Assembly (NCBI GenBank): GCA_038232055.1
Contig: JBBSIN010000062.1
Location: forward strand, 1-12,661
Source of the DNA: JBBSIN01 sp038232055
GTDB lineage: Bacteria; Actinomycetota; Actinomycetes; JADGOV01
Direction of reading: 5' to 3'
Length of the DNA: 12,661 nt
This document shows positions 5,761 through 12,105 of this stretch, one piece after another (position 1 is the first letter of the stretch; every line of letters begins with the position of its first letter). The position numbers and the translations under genes are program-made. The notes beneath the pieces are model-generated. The model searched no databases, was not told where the DNA came from, and was given only the letters and a program-made list of their open reading frames with translations.

Positions 5761-8472
5761 TCACTGCAGGAACCCCTCCACGTCGGCGATCACGTCGACG
5801 GTGCCGGCCGAGTTGTAGATCGTGACGGTGCCGTCGCGGCTGACCCGCGAGACCGCCACGCCCGCCAGCGTCTGTCCGGCCGACAGGTTGATGCTGCTCG
5901 TCGGTGGCCGGTTGGCGTCGCTCGGATAGACGCTCAGGTACGTCGACGCGGTGACGTTGGTCGCGGTGACGTTGACCGCGACGGCCGACAGGTCGCGCGC
6001 CGGCAGGCCGCTGCCCGGTGCGCCGGCGACCTGCAGCACGAGCGACTGGCCCGGCCCCAGCTTCGCCTTGGTCGCGCCCTGGCCGGTCCGGGTGTCGAGC
6101 ACCCGGGCAAGAGTCAGCGGCCGGTACGTCGCTCCGCTCGACGCCGTCGTGAAGTAGCCCTGCACGTCGGCGACCAGATGGGTCGAGCCACTGTGGTTGT
6201 AGAGCCGCACCGTGCCGTCGCCGGCGACCCGGGTGACGACGAGGTTCGCCAGCGACTGGCCGGCCTGCGGATTGAGGCTGCTCGTCGGCGGGCGCGCCGC
6301 GTCGCCGGGGTAGACGCTGATGTACGTCGCGGCGCTGCCCTGCGTGGCGGTGACGTTAAGGGCGACCGCCGACACTCCGGTCGACGGGACCCCGCCGACG
6401 CCGGCCACCTTGAGGACGACGGTCTTTCCCGGCCCGACCGGGCCGGACCGGTTGCGGGTGTCGAGCACCCGGGCCGGGGTGAGCGGCCGGTACGTCGCAC
6501 CGCTCGCCGCCGTCGTGAAGAAGCCCTGGACGTCGGCCAGCACGCTGACCGAGCCCGCCCGGTTGTAGATCTTCACGGTGCCGTCCGAGGCGACCCGGGT
6601 GACGAGGAAGTTGGCGACGGTCTCGCCCGGCCCCACGTTGAGATTGCTCGCAGCCGGCCGCGCTGCGTCGGCATGGGCAACGATGTACGTCGGCGTGCTC
6701 GCGCCGGTCGCCGTGACGTTGAGGGCCACGGCGGAGACGCCGGTAGCCGGGACGCCGCTGCCGGCGGCACCGGCGACCCGCACGGTGAGCGTCGCGCCGG
6801 GCCCGAGCTGGGCACGGGGGGCGCCGCGCCCGCTGCGGGTGTCGAGGACGCGAACCGGGGTGACCGGGAAGTAGGAGCCGGCGTTGGGGCTTGGGGTCAC
6901 CGCCGCGGCGCGGGCAACCGGTCCGCTCCCGCTCGGGTTCGCGGCCGCGACGCTCGTCGTGTAGGCGGCTCCGTTGGTGAGGCCGGGGAGTACCGCCGAC
7001 CGTGCGGTCGCTGGCACGGTTACGCTCGCGCCGCCGGGGCTGGCGGTCACGACGTAGCGCGACACCGGGCCGGTCGGCGGCGACCAGGTCACCACGGCGG
7101 AGCCGTCGGCCGGCGTCGCCGACACCCCGACCGGTGCCGCCGGAACCGCCGGGCGGGTCGCGCCCCCCGCGGAGACGACGGCGCCGTCGAGGTAGTTGCT
7201 GTCGATGTTGATCGTTACGCCGCCGTACGTGGCGTTGTGACCGCCGAGGTACTGGTGCAGGCGCTGATGGTCCGACCAGTACCCGTCCTTGACATAGGGG
7301 TCACCGAAGACGCTGGCCCTGCCGTTCCAGTTCGCCATCCAGATGTCGTCCGGCAGGTGGTACCCCGCCGTACCGACGGCGAGTGCCTGGTCGCGAATGC
7401 CGGACGCCGAGCTGCTGTAGACGCCCGAGACGTAACCCAGGCGGTGCAGCTGCACGGTCCAGGCGTCGAGGAAGGCGTAGACCGCCTTTCGGCAGGTCGA
7501 GTCCGTCGAGTACGCCTCCATATCGAAGTACACCGGGCTGCCGGTGGGCATCCCGAAGCGCTTCGCCTGTGCGACGGCGTCGTCGGCCGAGGACGTCCCC
7601 TGCGCTGCAGCGGTCGACGTGCTCGTGCTGATATGCGCCAGCCGGCTCTGGCCCACGCAGGGTGCCTGGAGGCCGACGTAGATGGGGATGAGCCGCCAAC
7701 CCATGCTGGTGACGCTGCCGACCCAGCTTGCCGAGAGGTTGCCGTCGCCGCAGGCCCGGTTGGCGCCCCCGATGTAGACGCCGACGGCACGGTAGGACGA
7801 GGCCAGCCAGGACTTCATCGCGGCGGTGCTCGGTGCGGTGCAGGCGTCGAAGCCGTAGCCGGTGTAGATCCGGCTCGTACTCGTGACGGATCTCGTGGTC
7901 GTAACGGATGGGGTCGCGTTCGCCACCTTCGGTGGGTGGGTTGCGGCAGCATGCAGCGCCGCCCCACCGCTGGGACGGAAGGTGGCCACGATCTCCCGCG
8001 CCAGGCGGTCGTTGTCGGCGTACGACGCCGTCGCGACGACGCCGAGCCGGTCGAACCTGGCAACGACATCGTGGCTCGCCGCCGATCCGGCGCCCTCGCG
8101 CCCCGCAGACCCGGAGGCCTGCGGCGACACCTGCAGCGCCTCGGTCTTGCCGAGGGCCCGCGACGGGCAGACGGCGTCGGGCCCGGCGACCCCGAGGTAT
8201 ACCGCGTGCACGTCCATCCGGACGCAGCGAGCCGGGTCGTGACGCAGGTCGTAGACCGGCCATGCGGCGGGGACGCTGAAGCGGGCCGGGCCGTAGGTGA
8301 CGGTCTTTGCCGGCCATGACGGCGCCGCATTCGACGCTGTGGACGGCGCAGCGGTATGGGCCGCCGCAGGCGCTGTGGTCGGGCTGGCTGCGACTGCCGG
8401 TGACGCGGTCGCGTAGGTGAGGGCCGGCATCGTCACGACCAGCGCGCGGCGAAGCCAGGAGGCTGCGGACAA
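5761..8472 (-). CDS. Secreted DUF1906 (glycoside-hydrolase-like) protein with FN3 and three RVLDTR repeats
   Basis: This 903-residue extracellular protein begins with an export signal: WLRR, a hydrophobic stretch, and a likely cleavage after SPAVA near residue 28. A Ala/Thr/Pro-rich linker precedes a conserved-looking module (about 52-115) with CVRMDVHAVYLG and a Cys pair. Residues about 200-436 match DUF1906 (Rv2525c-like, TIM-barrel glycoside hydrolase-like): GYGFDACTAPS, AVGVYIGGANRAC, LIPIYVGLQAP and the acidic YFDMEAY near 315. An FN3-like domain spans about 443-528. Three repeats of about 123 residues follow (533-655, 658-780, 781-903), each running from RVLDTR to DV(Q/E)G(F/Y). Enzyme activity is inferred only; DUF1906 proteins are linked to the actinobacterial cell wall. 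The start is TTG at 8472, supported by AAGGAA (8481-8486) with 8-nt spacing. The gene diverges from the isomerase gene. Confidence 0.9.
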   Translation of the reverse strand: MSAASWLRRALVVTMPALTYATASPAVAASPTTAPAAAHTAAPSTASNAAPSWPAKTVTYGPARFSVPAAWPVYDLRHDPARCVRMDVHAVYLGVAGPDAVCPSRALGKTEALQVSPQASGSAGREGAGSAASHDVVARFDRLGVVATASYADNDRLAREIVATFRPSGGAALHAAATHPPKVANATPSVTTTRSVTSTSRIYTGYGFDACTAPSTAAMKSWLASSYRAVGVYIGGANRACGDGNLSASWVGSVTSMGWRLIPIYVGLQAPCVGQSRLAHISTSTSTAAAQGTSSADDAVAQAKRFGMPTGSPVYFDMEAYSTDSTCRKAVYAFLDAWTVQLHRLGYVSGVYSSSASGIRDQALAVGTAGYHLPDDIWMANWNGRASVFGDPYVKDGYWSDHQRLHQYLGGHNATYGGVTINIDSNYLDGAVVSAGGATRPAVPAAPVGVSATPADGSAVVTWSPPTGPVSRYVVTASPGGASVTVPATARSAVLPGLTNGAAYTTSVAAANPSGSGPVARAAAVTPSPNAGSYFPVTPVRVLDTRSGRGAPRAQLGPGATLTVRVAGAAGSGVPATGVSAVALNVTATGASTPTYIVAHADAARPAASNLNVGPGETVANFLVTRVASDGTVKIYNRAGSVSVLADVQGFFTTAASGATYRPLTPARVLDTRNRSGPVGPGKTVVLKVAGVGGVPSTGVSAVALNVTATQGSAATYISVYPGDAARPPTSSLNPQAGQSLANLVVTRVAGDGTVRLYNHSGSTHLVADVQGYFTTASSGATYRPLTLARVLDTRTGQGATKAKLGPGQSLVLQVAGAPGSGLPARDLSAVAVNVTATNVTASTYLSVYPSDANRPPTSSINLSAGQTLAGVAVSRVSRDGTVTIYNSAGTVDVIADVEGFLQ
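5764..6875 (-). repeat. Three tandem RVLDTR-type domain repeats (about 369 bp each)
   Basis: Three consecutive units of roughly 369 bp occupy the 3' end of the DUF1906 gene: about 6501-6875, 6131-6500 and 5764-6130 in coding order. Each encodes RVLDTR, a GPG block, SAVALNVTAT or SAVAVNVTAT, a block with N-(L/P) before the second half, VTRV or VSRV, DGTV, YN, and a closing DV(Q/E)GF or DVQGY. Units 2 and 3 share a nearly identical lead-in (SGATYRPLT.ARVLDTR), so they look like the more recent duplication. Confidence 0.85.
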
Positions 8473-8480
8473 GGGCCGGT

Positions 8481-8486
8481 TTCCTT
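8481..8486 (-). promoter_or_regulatory. Shine-Dalgarno site supporting a TTG start
   Basis: AAGGAA on the minus strand lies 8 nt before the TTG at 8472-8470. It is the reason for accepting a rare start codon for the DUF1906 gene, since no ATG or GTG lies before the signal peptide. Confidence 0.55.
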
Positions 8487-8505
8487 CGCGGATCGTCGGG
8501 CGGGA

Positions 8506-8530
8506 CAGCGGCCCGGTCTCCCGGCCACTG
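8506..8530 (-). repeat. Hairpin in the 5' leader of the DUF1906 gene
   Basis: On the minus strand CAGTGGCCGG and CCGGGCCGCTG form a 10-bp stem with one bulged G and one G-T pair, closed by a GAGA tetraloop. It lies about 20 nt upstream of the Shine-Dalgarno site of the DUF1906 gene and inside the likely leader. No known riboswitch consensus was recognised around it. Confidence 0.4.
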
Positions 8531-8561
8531 CTCCCTTATCCCTCGGAAGGAATCCGGCCGG

Positions 8562-8567
8562 ACCTTA
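8562..8567 (-). promoter_or_regulatory. Candidate -10 box of the DUF1906 gene
   Basis: TAAGGT on the minus strand fits TANNNT in the 153-bp divergent gap. It would give a leader of about 80 nt containing the hairpin at 8506-8530. The -35 region is poor. Confidence 0.3.
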
Positions 8568-8612
8568 CCGACACGGGGGCGAATGACGTCGGGCGAAAAA
8601 ACTCGCGCTGGG

Positions 8613-8618
8613 TAGGCT
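8613..8618 (+). promoter_or_regulatory. Candidate -10 box of a leaderless promoter for the isomerase gene
   Basis: TAGGCT fits TANNNT and is followed by exactly 7 nt and then the GTG at 8626. No Shine-Dalgarno site precedes that GTG. An A6 tract (8596-8601) lies just upstream between the -10 and the expected -35 position. Confidence 0.4.
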
Positions 8619-8625
8619 GACCGGC

Positions 8626-9507
8626 GTGCGGGCACCGGACGGCGACCCCGACGTCCCCGACGCCATCGTCGCGGTGCCGGCCGCCACGGTCGCCATGTCG
8701 ACGGCGTCGGTCTATCCGGAGTCGACGGCCGCGGCCTTCGAGATCGCGGCCCGACTCGGGTACGACGGTGTCGAGCTCATGGTGTGGACGGATCCGGTCA
8801 GCCAGGACGTCGACGCCGTCCGAGCGCTCTCCGACTACCACTCGATGCCGGTGCTCTCCGTCCACGCGCCCTGCCTCCTGCTCACCCAACGGGTCTGGGG
8901 CGGCGACCCGTGGGCCAAGCTGCAGCGGAGCAAGAACTTCGCGGAGTCGCTGGGTGCCCGCACGGTCGTCGTGCACCCGCCGTTTCGCTGGCAGTGGGAC
9001 TACGCGCGGGACTTCGTCACCGGCGTCGAGCGGATGAACGATGAGACCGGCGTCGTCGTGGCAGTGGAGAACATGTTCCCGCTCCGCGCGAGGGGCCGCG
9101 AGGTCACGGCGTACGCGCCGGCCTGGTCGCCGGTCGACGAGGACTTCCGCCACGTGACGCTCGACCTCTCGCACACCGCCGTCTCGCGGTCCGACGCGCT
9201 GGCGATGGCCGACGCGCTGGGCGACCGGCTCGCGCACGTGCACATCGCCGACGGCGTCGGCAGCAACCGCGACGAGCATCTCGTCCCGGGCCGCGGCACG
9301 CAGCCGTGCGCGCAGCTGCTGGAGCTGCTGACTGCGCGGCGCTTCGCCGGCCTGGTCGTCGTGGAGATCAACACCCGGCGCTCGCCGGGCCGAGCCGGCC
9401 GGGAGGCCGACCTCGCCGAGGCGCTGGCCTTTTCCAGGCGCAACCTGGCGGTCCAGTCCGAACTCGACGGCGCGTCATGGCAACGCCGGCAGGGCCGCCC
9501 GGCGTGA
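8626..9507 (+). CDS. Sugar phosphate isomerase/epimerase-like TIM-barrel protein (AP endonuclease 2 superfamily)
   Basis: The 293-residue cytoplasmic protein has the xylose-isomerase-like TIM-barrel fold. Motifs in order are MSTASVYPESTAAAFEIA and GYDGVELMVW (first strands), VVVHPPFRW, VAVENMF (Glu148), VTLDLSHTAVS (Asp180, His183), LAHVHIADG (His204, His206) and VVVEINTR (Glu247). These match the metal-binding acid/His positions of the family. The substrate is unknown; such proteins include epimerases, isomerases and endonuclease IV relatives. Start: GTG at 8626 is preferred because TAGGCT lies 7 nt before it, giving a leaderless message; a GTG at 8674 or ATG at 8695 would cut into or crowd the first beta strand. 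It diverges from the DUF1906 gene and is coupled to the following methyltransferase by a GTGA overlap. Confidence 0.88.
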   Translation: MRAPDGDPDVPDAIVAVPAATVAMSTASVYPESTAAAFEIAARLGYDGVELMVWTDPVSQDVDAVRALSDYHSMPVLSVHAPCLLLTQRVWGGDPWAKLQRSKNFAESLGARTVVVHPPFRWQWDYARDFVTGVERMNDETGVVVAVENMFPLRARGREVTAYAPAWSPVDEDFRHVTLDLSHTAVSRSDALAMADALGDRLAHVHIADGVGSNRDEHLVPGRGTQPCAQLLELLTARRFAGLVVVEINTRRSPGRAGREADLAEALAFSRRNLAVQSELDGASWQRRQGRPA

Positions 9508-10265
9508 GCTGCTCGCCGTTCGACCCGCTCGTCGACGCCTACGACGCGGCCCGTCCGACGTACCCGGACGAGCTGTACGACGCCCTGGACCGGTTGGCCG
9601 GCCCACTGGCCGGCGCGCTGGTCGTCGACGTCGGCGCCGGTACGGGCATCGCGACGCGGGCACTGCTCGCCCGCGGCGCGCGCGTGCTCGCGCTCGACAT
9701 CGGCCCGGCAATGCTGCGCCGGCTCCGCGACCGCACCCCCGACGCGCTCGGGCCGGTGGTGGCCGACGGTTCCCGACTGCCCCTGCCGGACGCGACGGCC
9801 GACCTCGTCTGCTACGCCCAGGCGTGGCACTGGATGGACGTCGATGCGGGCACCGCGGCGGCCGCCGCGGTGTTGCGTCCCGGTGGTGCGCTGGCCTGCT
9901 GGTGGAACGACGTCGACGCCGAAAACGAGACCTGGTGGCGCGCTCAGCAGGACCGGTTGGAGATGTGGAACACGGCGTACACCCGCGGTTACCGCGACAC
10001 CGACTACGCCGGCCGACTCGAAGCGACCGGCCGCTTCGCTTCCGTCGAGACGTTCGAGACCAGTTGGACGCGCGAACTCGACATCGACACCTACGAGACC
10101 TGGCTGCGCTCGAAGTCGTATGTGGCGGCGCTCGGCGACCGGCTGGACGACTTCGTCGCGGCCGAGCGGGCGTCGCTCACGGCGGCGTTCCCGACCGGCG
10201 TCGTGCGCGAGCCGTTTCGCACCTGGCTGGCGGTCGCCCGGCTCAGTGCCCGCCGTCCTGGCTGA
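9504..10265 (+). CDS. Class I SAM-dependent methyltransferase
   Basis: This 253-residue protein shows a Rossmann-type SAM-binding core: motif I VVDVGAGTG (residues 40-48), an acidic residue closing strand 2 (VLALDIG, Asp65), motif II-like VADGSRLPLPDATADLV and the post-motif AVLRPGGALACWW. The lead FDPLVDAYDAARPTYP resembles family members of the Methyltransf_11 type. The substrate is unknown. The GTG at 9504 is preferred because it overlaps the isomerase stop as GTGA (9504-9507) and has AGGG (9491-9494) 9 nt upstream; an in-frame ATG at 9477 would add nine residues and overlap the isomerase by 31 bp. Its last 23 bp overlap the 3' end of the convergent CHAP gene. Confidence 0.88.
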   Translation: MSCSPFDPLVDAYDAARPTYPDELYDALDRLAGPLAGALVVDVGAGTGIATRALLARGARVLALDIGPAMLRRLRDRTPDALGPVVADGSRLPLPDATADLVCYAQAWHWMDVDAGTAAAAAVLRPGGALACWWNDVDAENETWWRAQQDRLEMWNTAYTRGYRDTDYAGRLEATGRFASVETFETSWTRELDIDTYETWLRSKSYVAALGDRLDDFVAAERASLTAAFPTGVVREPFRTWLAVARLSARRPG

Positions 10266-11733
10266 GGATCTGCTGGAGCGTCGGCGCCGGCGGGGAGTAA
10301 CGCGCAAACGTCGGTGCCGAAGCGGACGAGGCCAGCGGCGACGCGTAGCCCAGGACGGGCGCCGGCCGGCCCGCGCTGGTCGCGTGCGCCGGGTCGAAGG
10401 CGCTCTGGTGGCTCACCCGGTCGCTCGAGTTGCCTTCGATGGTCGTAATGGTCCCGTCGGAGTACACATGTTCGACGATGCCGCTGTGCACGGTGCTGGT
10501 GGCGCTCGTCCCGTAGACGACGATGTCACCGGGAGCCGGATGGTAGGGGCCCGGCTTCCACCTGCCGTTGCCGGCCGCCCACTGCACGACCGTCCCGCTG
10601 TAGCTGTAGTAGGGGAGCGACGTGCTGGCGTTGTGCCACACCCACGTCGCGAAGTAGGTGCACCAGGGCAGGCACGTGCCGGACGGCTCGAACGGCGTGC
10701 AGTTCGACCCGGCGGGGGTCTCCCCGATGCCGACCTTGGTCTGGGCCAGCGCGACGATGTTCGAGCGCACGCCGCCGCCGTCGTACGCCTTGTGGTAGAG
10801 CTTGTTGTTGGTGCCGCTGACGAATACGTCGATGCGGCCCGCACCCCAGGACACCGCGCCGGGTGCCGCGTTGATCGAGGCCGGTATCCGCTGCCAGGAC
10901 GACCAGCCGAACGCGCGGTCCCAGGACTTCTGCCACAGCGTGTTGGTGCGGCCCTTGGCGAAGATGTCGAGGCGCCCAGAGCCCCATGACGCGACGTCCG
11001 GCGCCGAGCCGAGGTAACCACCCTCGGAGCCCCACGACGACCAGCCGGAGCTGAGTGTGTAGGCACGGTGCTGCAGGTTGCCGGCGGCCCCGCGGGCGAA
11101 GACGTCGAGCCGGCCGGGCCCCCAGCTCACCACCGATGGGTCGGAGGTGAGGGTGCCGCCGATCGAGCGCCAGCCGCTCCAGCCACGGCTCGGGTCGTAG
11201 GCCTGGTGCAGCAGGGTCCCGTCCCTGCCGCGGGCCACCGCGTCGAGGCGCCCGTTGCCCCACGACGCGATGTCGGGGGAACCTACGATGGTCCCGCCGG
11301 GCAGCGCCCGCCAGGAGCGCCACCCGGAGCCGCGGACGTAGGTCAGCTGGCCCACCAACCCGCGGCGCCCGCGCGCCAGGATGTCCAGGCGCCCGTCTGT
11401 CATCGACACCGCGGCCGGGTCGGACGCGATCGGGCCGAGGTCGTCGTACGCCGACCAGCCCCCGCTGCTGGTCGGCCACCCGCGATGGTGCAGCCGGCCG
11501 TCGGCTCCCCTGGCGAAGACATCGACGTGTCCGGGCCGCCAGCTCGCGGCGTCCGTGCCGCCGCTGAGCGGGCCGCCGATGGCGTACCAGCTGGACCAGC
11601 CGTCGCCGGCGGCCTGCGCCGACGCCACGGGCAGCAAGGGCAGCACGGGCAGCACGGGCAGCACGGGCAGCACGACCGCCGAGGCGGCGGCTGCGGTGCA
11701 CATGGCAAGGCGAAGAGTGCGATAGGGGAGCAT
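10243..11733 (-). CDS. Secreted CHAP-domain protein with tectonin/PLL-like repeats
   Basis: The 496-residue exported protein has a signal peptide with basic residues (YRTLRLA), a long hydrophobic core containing VLP repeats and cleavage near VASAQA-A. Residues about 48-315 hold six repeats, each opening with GW-S-x-W/Y (GWSSWYAIGG, GWSAYDDLG, GWRSWRALPG, GWSGWRSIGG, GWSSWGSEGG, GWSSWQRIPA) and carrying a D(I/V)ASW or AVSW, G-R-(L/I)-D-(V/I)-F core; this is the tectonin/PLL/DUF346 lectin-like propeller pattern. Residues about 320-470 are a CHAP domain with catalytic Cys358 (LPWCTYFATW), His416 (TVHSGIVEH) and Glu433/Asn435 (TIEGNSS). CHAP enzymes cut peptidoglycan amide bonds, so a wall-binding hydrolase is inferred. 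ATG at 11733 is chosen over GTG at 11766 because GAGGG precedes it and the signal peptide then starts correctly. The 3' end overlaps the methyltransferase gene. Confidence 0.9.
   Translation of the reverse strand: MLPYRTLRLAMCTAAAASAVVLPVLPVLPVLPLLPVASAQAAGDGWSSWYAIGGPLSGGTDAASWRPGHVDVFARGADGRLHHRGWPTSSGGWSAYDDLGPIASDPAAVSMTDGRLDILARGRRGLVGQLTYVRGSGWRSWRALPGGTIVGSPDIASWGNGRLDAVARGRDGTLLHQAYDPSRGWSGWRSIGGTLTSDPSVVSWGPGRLDVFARGAAGNLQHRAYTLSSGWSSWGSEGGYLGSAPDVASWGSGRLDIFAKGRTNTLWQKSWDRAFGWSSWQRIPASINAAPGAVSWGAGRIDVFVSGTNNKLYHKAYDGGGVRSNIVALAQTKVGIGETPAGSNCTPFEPSGTCLPWCTYFATWVWHNASTSLPYYSYSGTVVQWAAGNGRWKPGPYHPAPGDIVVYGTSATSTVHSGIVEHVYSDGTITTIEGNSSDRVSHQSAFDPAHATSAGRPAPVLGYASPLASSASAPTFARYSPPAPTLQQILSQDGGH
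11629..11673 (-). repeat. 9-bp tandem repeat in the CHAP gene signal peptide
   Basis: On the plus strand GGGCAGCAC is repeated without gaps: one variant copy (GGGCAGCAA, 11629-11637) and four perfect copies (11638-11673). On the coding strand it encodes VLP units, giving VLPVLPVLPVLPLLPV in the hydrophobic core. Because the unit is 9 bp, slippage would keep frame and only change core length. Confidence 0.9.
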
Positions 11734-11833
11734 GTTTCCCTCGGGGGGCCGGGGACAGGTCGACACCCGGCGGCGTGGGCGCAGCTCGACGGCGCGCGGA
11801 GTACGGCGGGTGCTCGTGCTCTTGCTCTAGGTA

Positions 11834-11880
11834 TTCGTACCGGATCAATGCGGCCTTGACCAGCCCTCGGCCGGTACGAA
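11834..11880. repeat. Perfect inverted repeat near the CHAP gene promoter
   Basis: TTCGTACCGG (11834-11843) and CCGGTACGAA (11871-11880) are exact inverted copies separated by 27 nt. One arm touches the candidate -10 box of the CHAP gene on the minus strand and the other would lie in its 5' leader. It could be a regulator's operator pair or an RNA stem at the 5' end of the message. Confidence 0.6.
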
Positions 11881-11909
11881 ATTACAAAAGTCGGTCGAGC
11901 ACGCTGCAA
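11879..11909 (-). promoter_or_regulatory. Candidate promoter of the CHAP gene
   Basis: On the minus strand TTGCAG (11909-11904) and TAATTT (11884-11879) are spaced 19 nt. The -10 fits TANNNT in a locally AT-rich spot. Transcription would start near 11872 and give a leader of about 140 nt. Spacing is longer than ideal, so this is tentative. Confidence 0.35.
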
Positions 11910-12017
11910 CATCTGCCCGGCCGGTCTCTCGATGACGGCAGTCGGCTAGCCGTGTCCGAGCGGTGCGGTCCCGACCGCAGGAAAGACACAACAGCCGAGC
12001 GTCGGTATCTCGCCCTT

Positions 12018-12040
12018 GGCGGTACAGGCTGTCTACCGCC
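12018..12040. repeat. Perfect hairpin-forming inverted repeat
   Basis: GGCGGTA (12018-12024) and TACCGCC (12034-12040) are perfect 7-bp arms around a 9-nt spacer that is itself nearly palindromic (ACAG-G-CTGT). No T-run follows on either strand, so it is not a standard terminator. An operator for a dimeric regulator is possible. Confidence 0.45.
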
Positions 12041-12091
12041 GTTTCCTACCGGTGCTGTGGACATCCCCTCGCCAGCATGCCGTTGAGGTTC

Positions 12092-12097
12092 TACACT
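12092..12097 (+). promoter_or_regulatory. Candidate -10 box before the lipoprotein-like ORF
   Basis: TACACT fits TANNNT and lies 8 nt before the ATG at 12106. No Shine-Dalgarno site is at a usable distance. No clear -35 is seen. Confidence 0.35.
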
Positions 12098-12105
12098 GCG
12101 TGGTC

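Larger units (their letters stand above)
11734..12105. other. Gene-free stretch of about 370 bp between divergent genes
   Basis: I see no convincing gene here: short open frames on both strands are rich in Arg, Ser and Pro and lack start signals. The stretch holds the CHAP gene leader and candidate promoter, the inverted repeat at 11834-11880, a hairpin at 12018-12040 and a candidate -10 box at 12092. GC content drops locally around 11820-11900 (for example GAAATTACAAAAG). Confidence 0.6.

Noticed and set aside
4918..8319. A 1133-codon open frame on the plus strand, antisense to the Cys-rich and DUF1906 genes
   Set aside because: It mirrors the codon phase of real minus-strand genes; strong GC bias removes stops. 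Its product is Arg/Gly/Asp/His-rich with no recognisable domain, while the opposite strand has clear domains.
8473..8625. Cyclic di-AMP (ydaO-type) riboswitch before the DUF1906 gene, suspected because disA is nearby and wall hydrolases are typical targets
   Set aside because: The conserved elements (such as CCGACAGCTAACC-like and GGGTGAATC-like blocks) are absent. The CHAP gene leader at 11734-11880 was checked with the same result.
9477..9503. ATG at 9477 as the methyltransferase start
   Set aside because: It would overlap the isomerase by 31 bp and add a Pro/Gly-rich lead; GTG 9504 gives a classic GTGA overlap with AGGG upstream.
11838..11884. Mobile-element ends or attachment site based on the TTCGTACCGG inverted repeat
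   Set aside because: No transposase or integrase, no target duplication and only a 27-nt interior; a regulatory palindrome is simpler.
11882..12064. Open frame of 60 codons on the minus strand
   Set aside because: No ribosome site, no coding bias and no recognisable protein features.
11775..12086. Open frame of 103 codons on the plus strand in the intergenic stretch
   Set aside because: Composition is Arg/Ser/Pro-rich with no start signal or domain, and it runs through two inverted repeats and candidate promoters.
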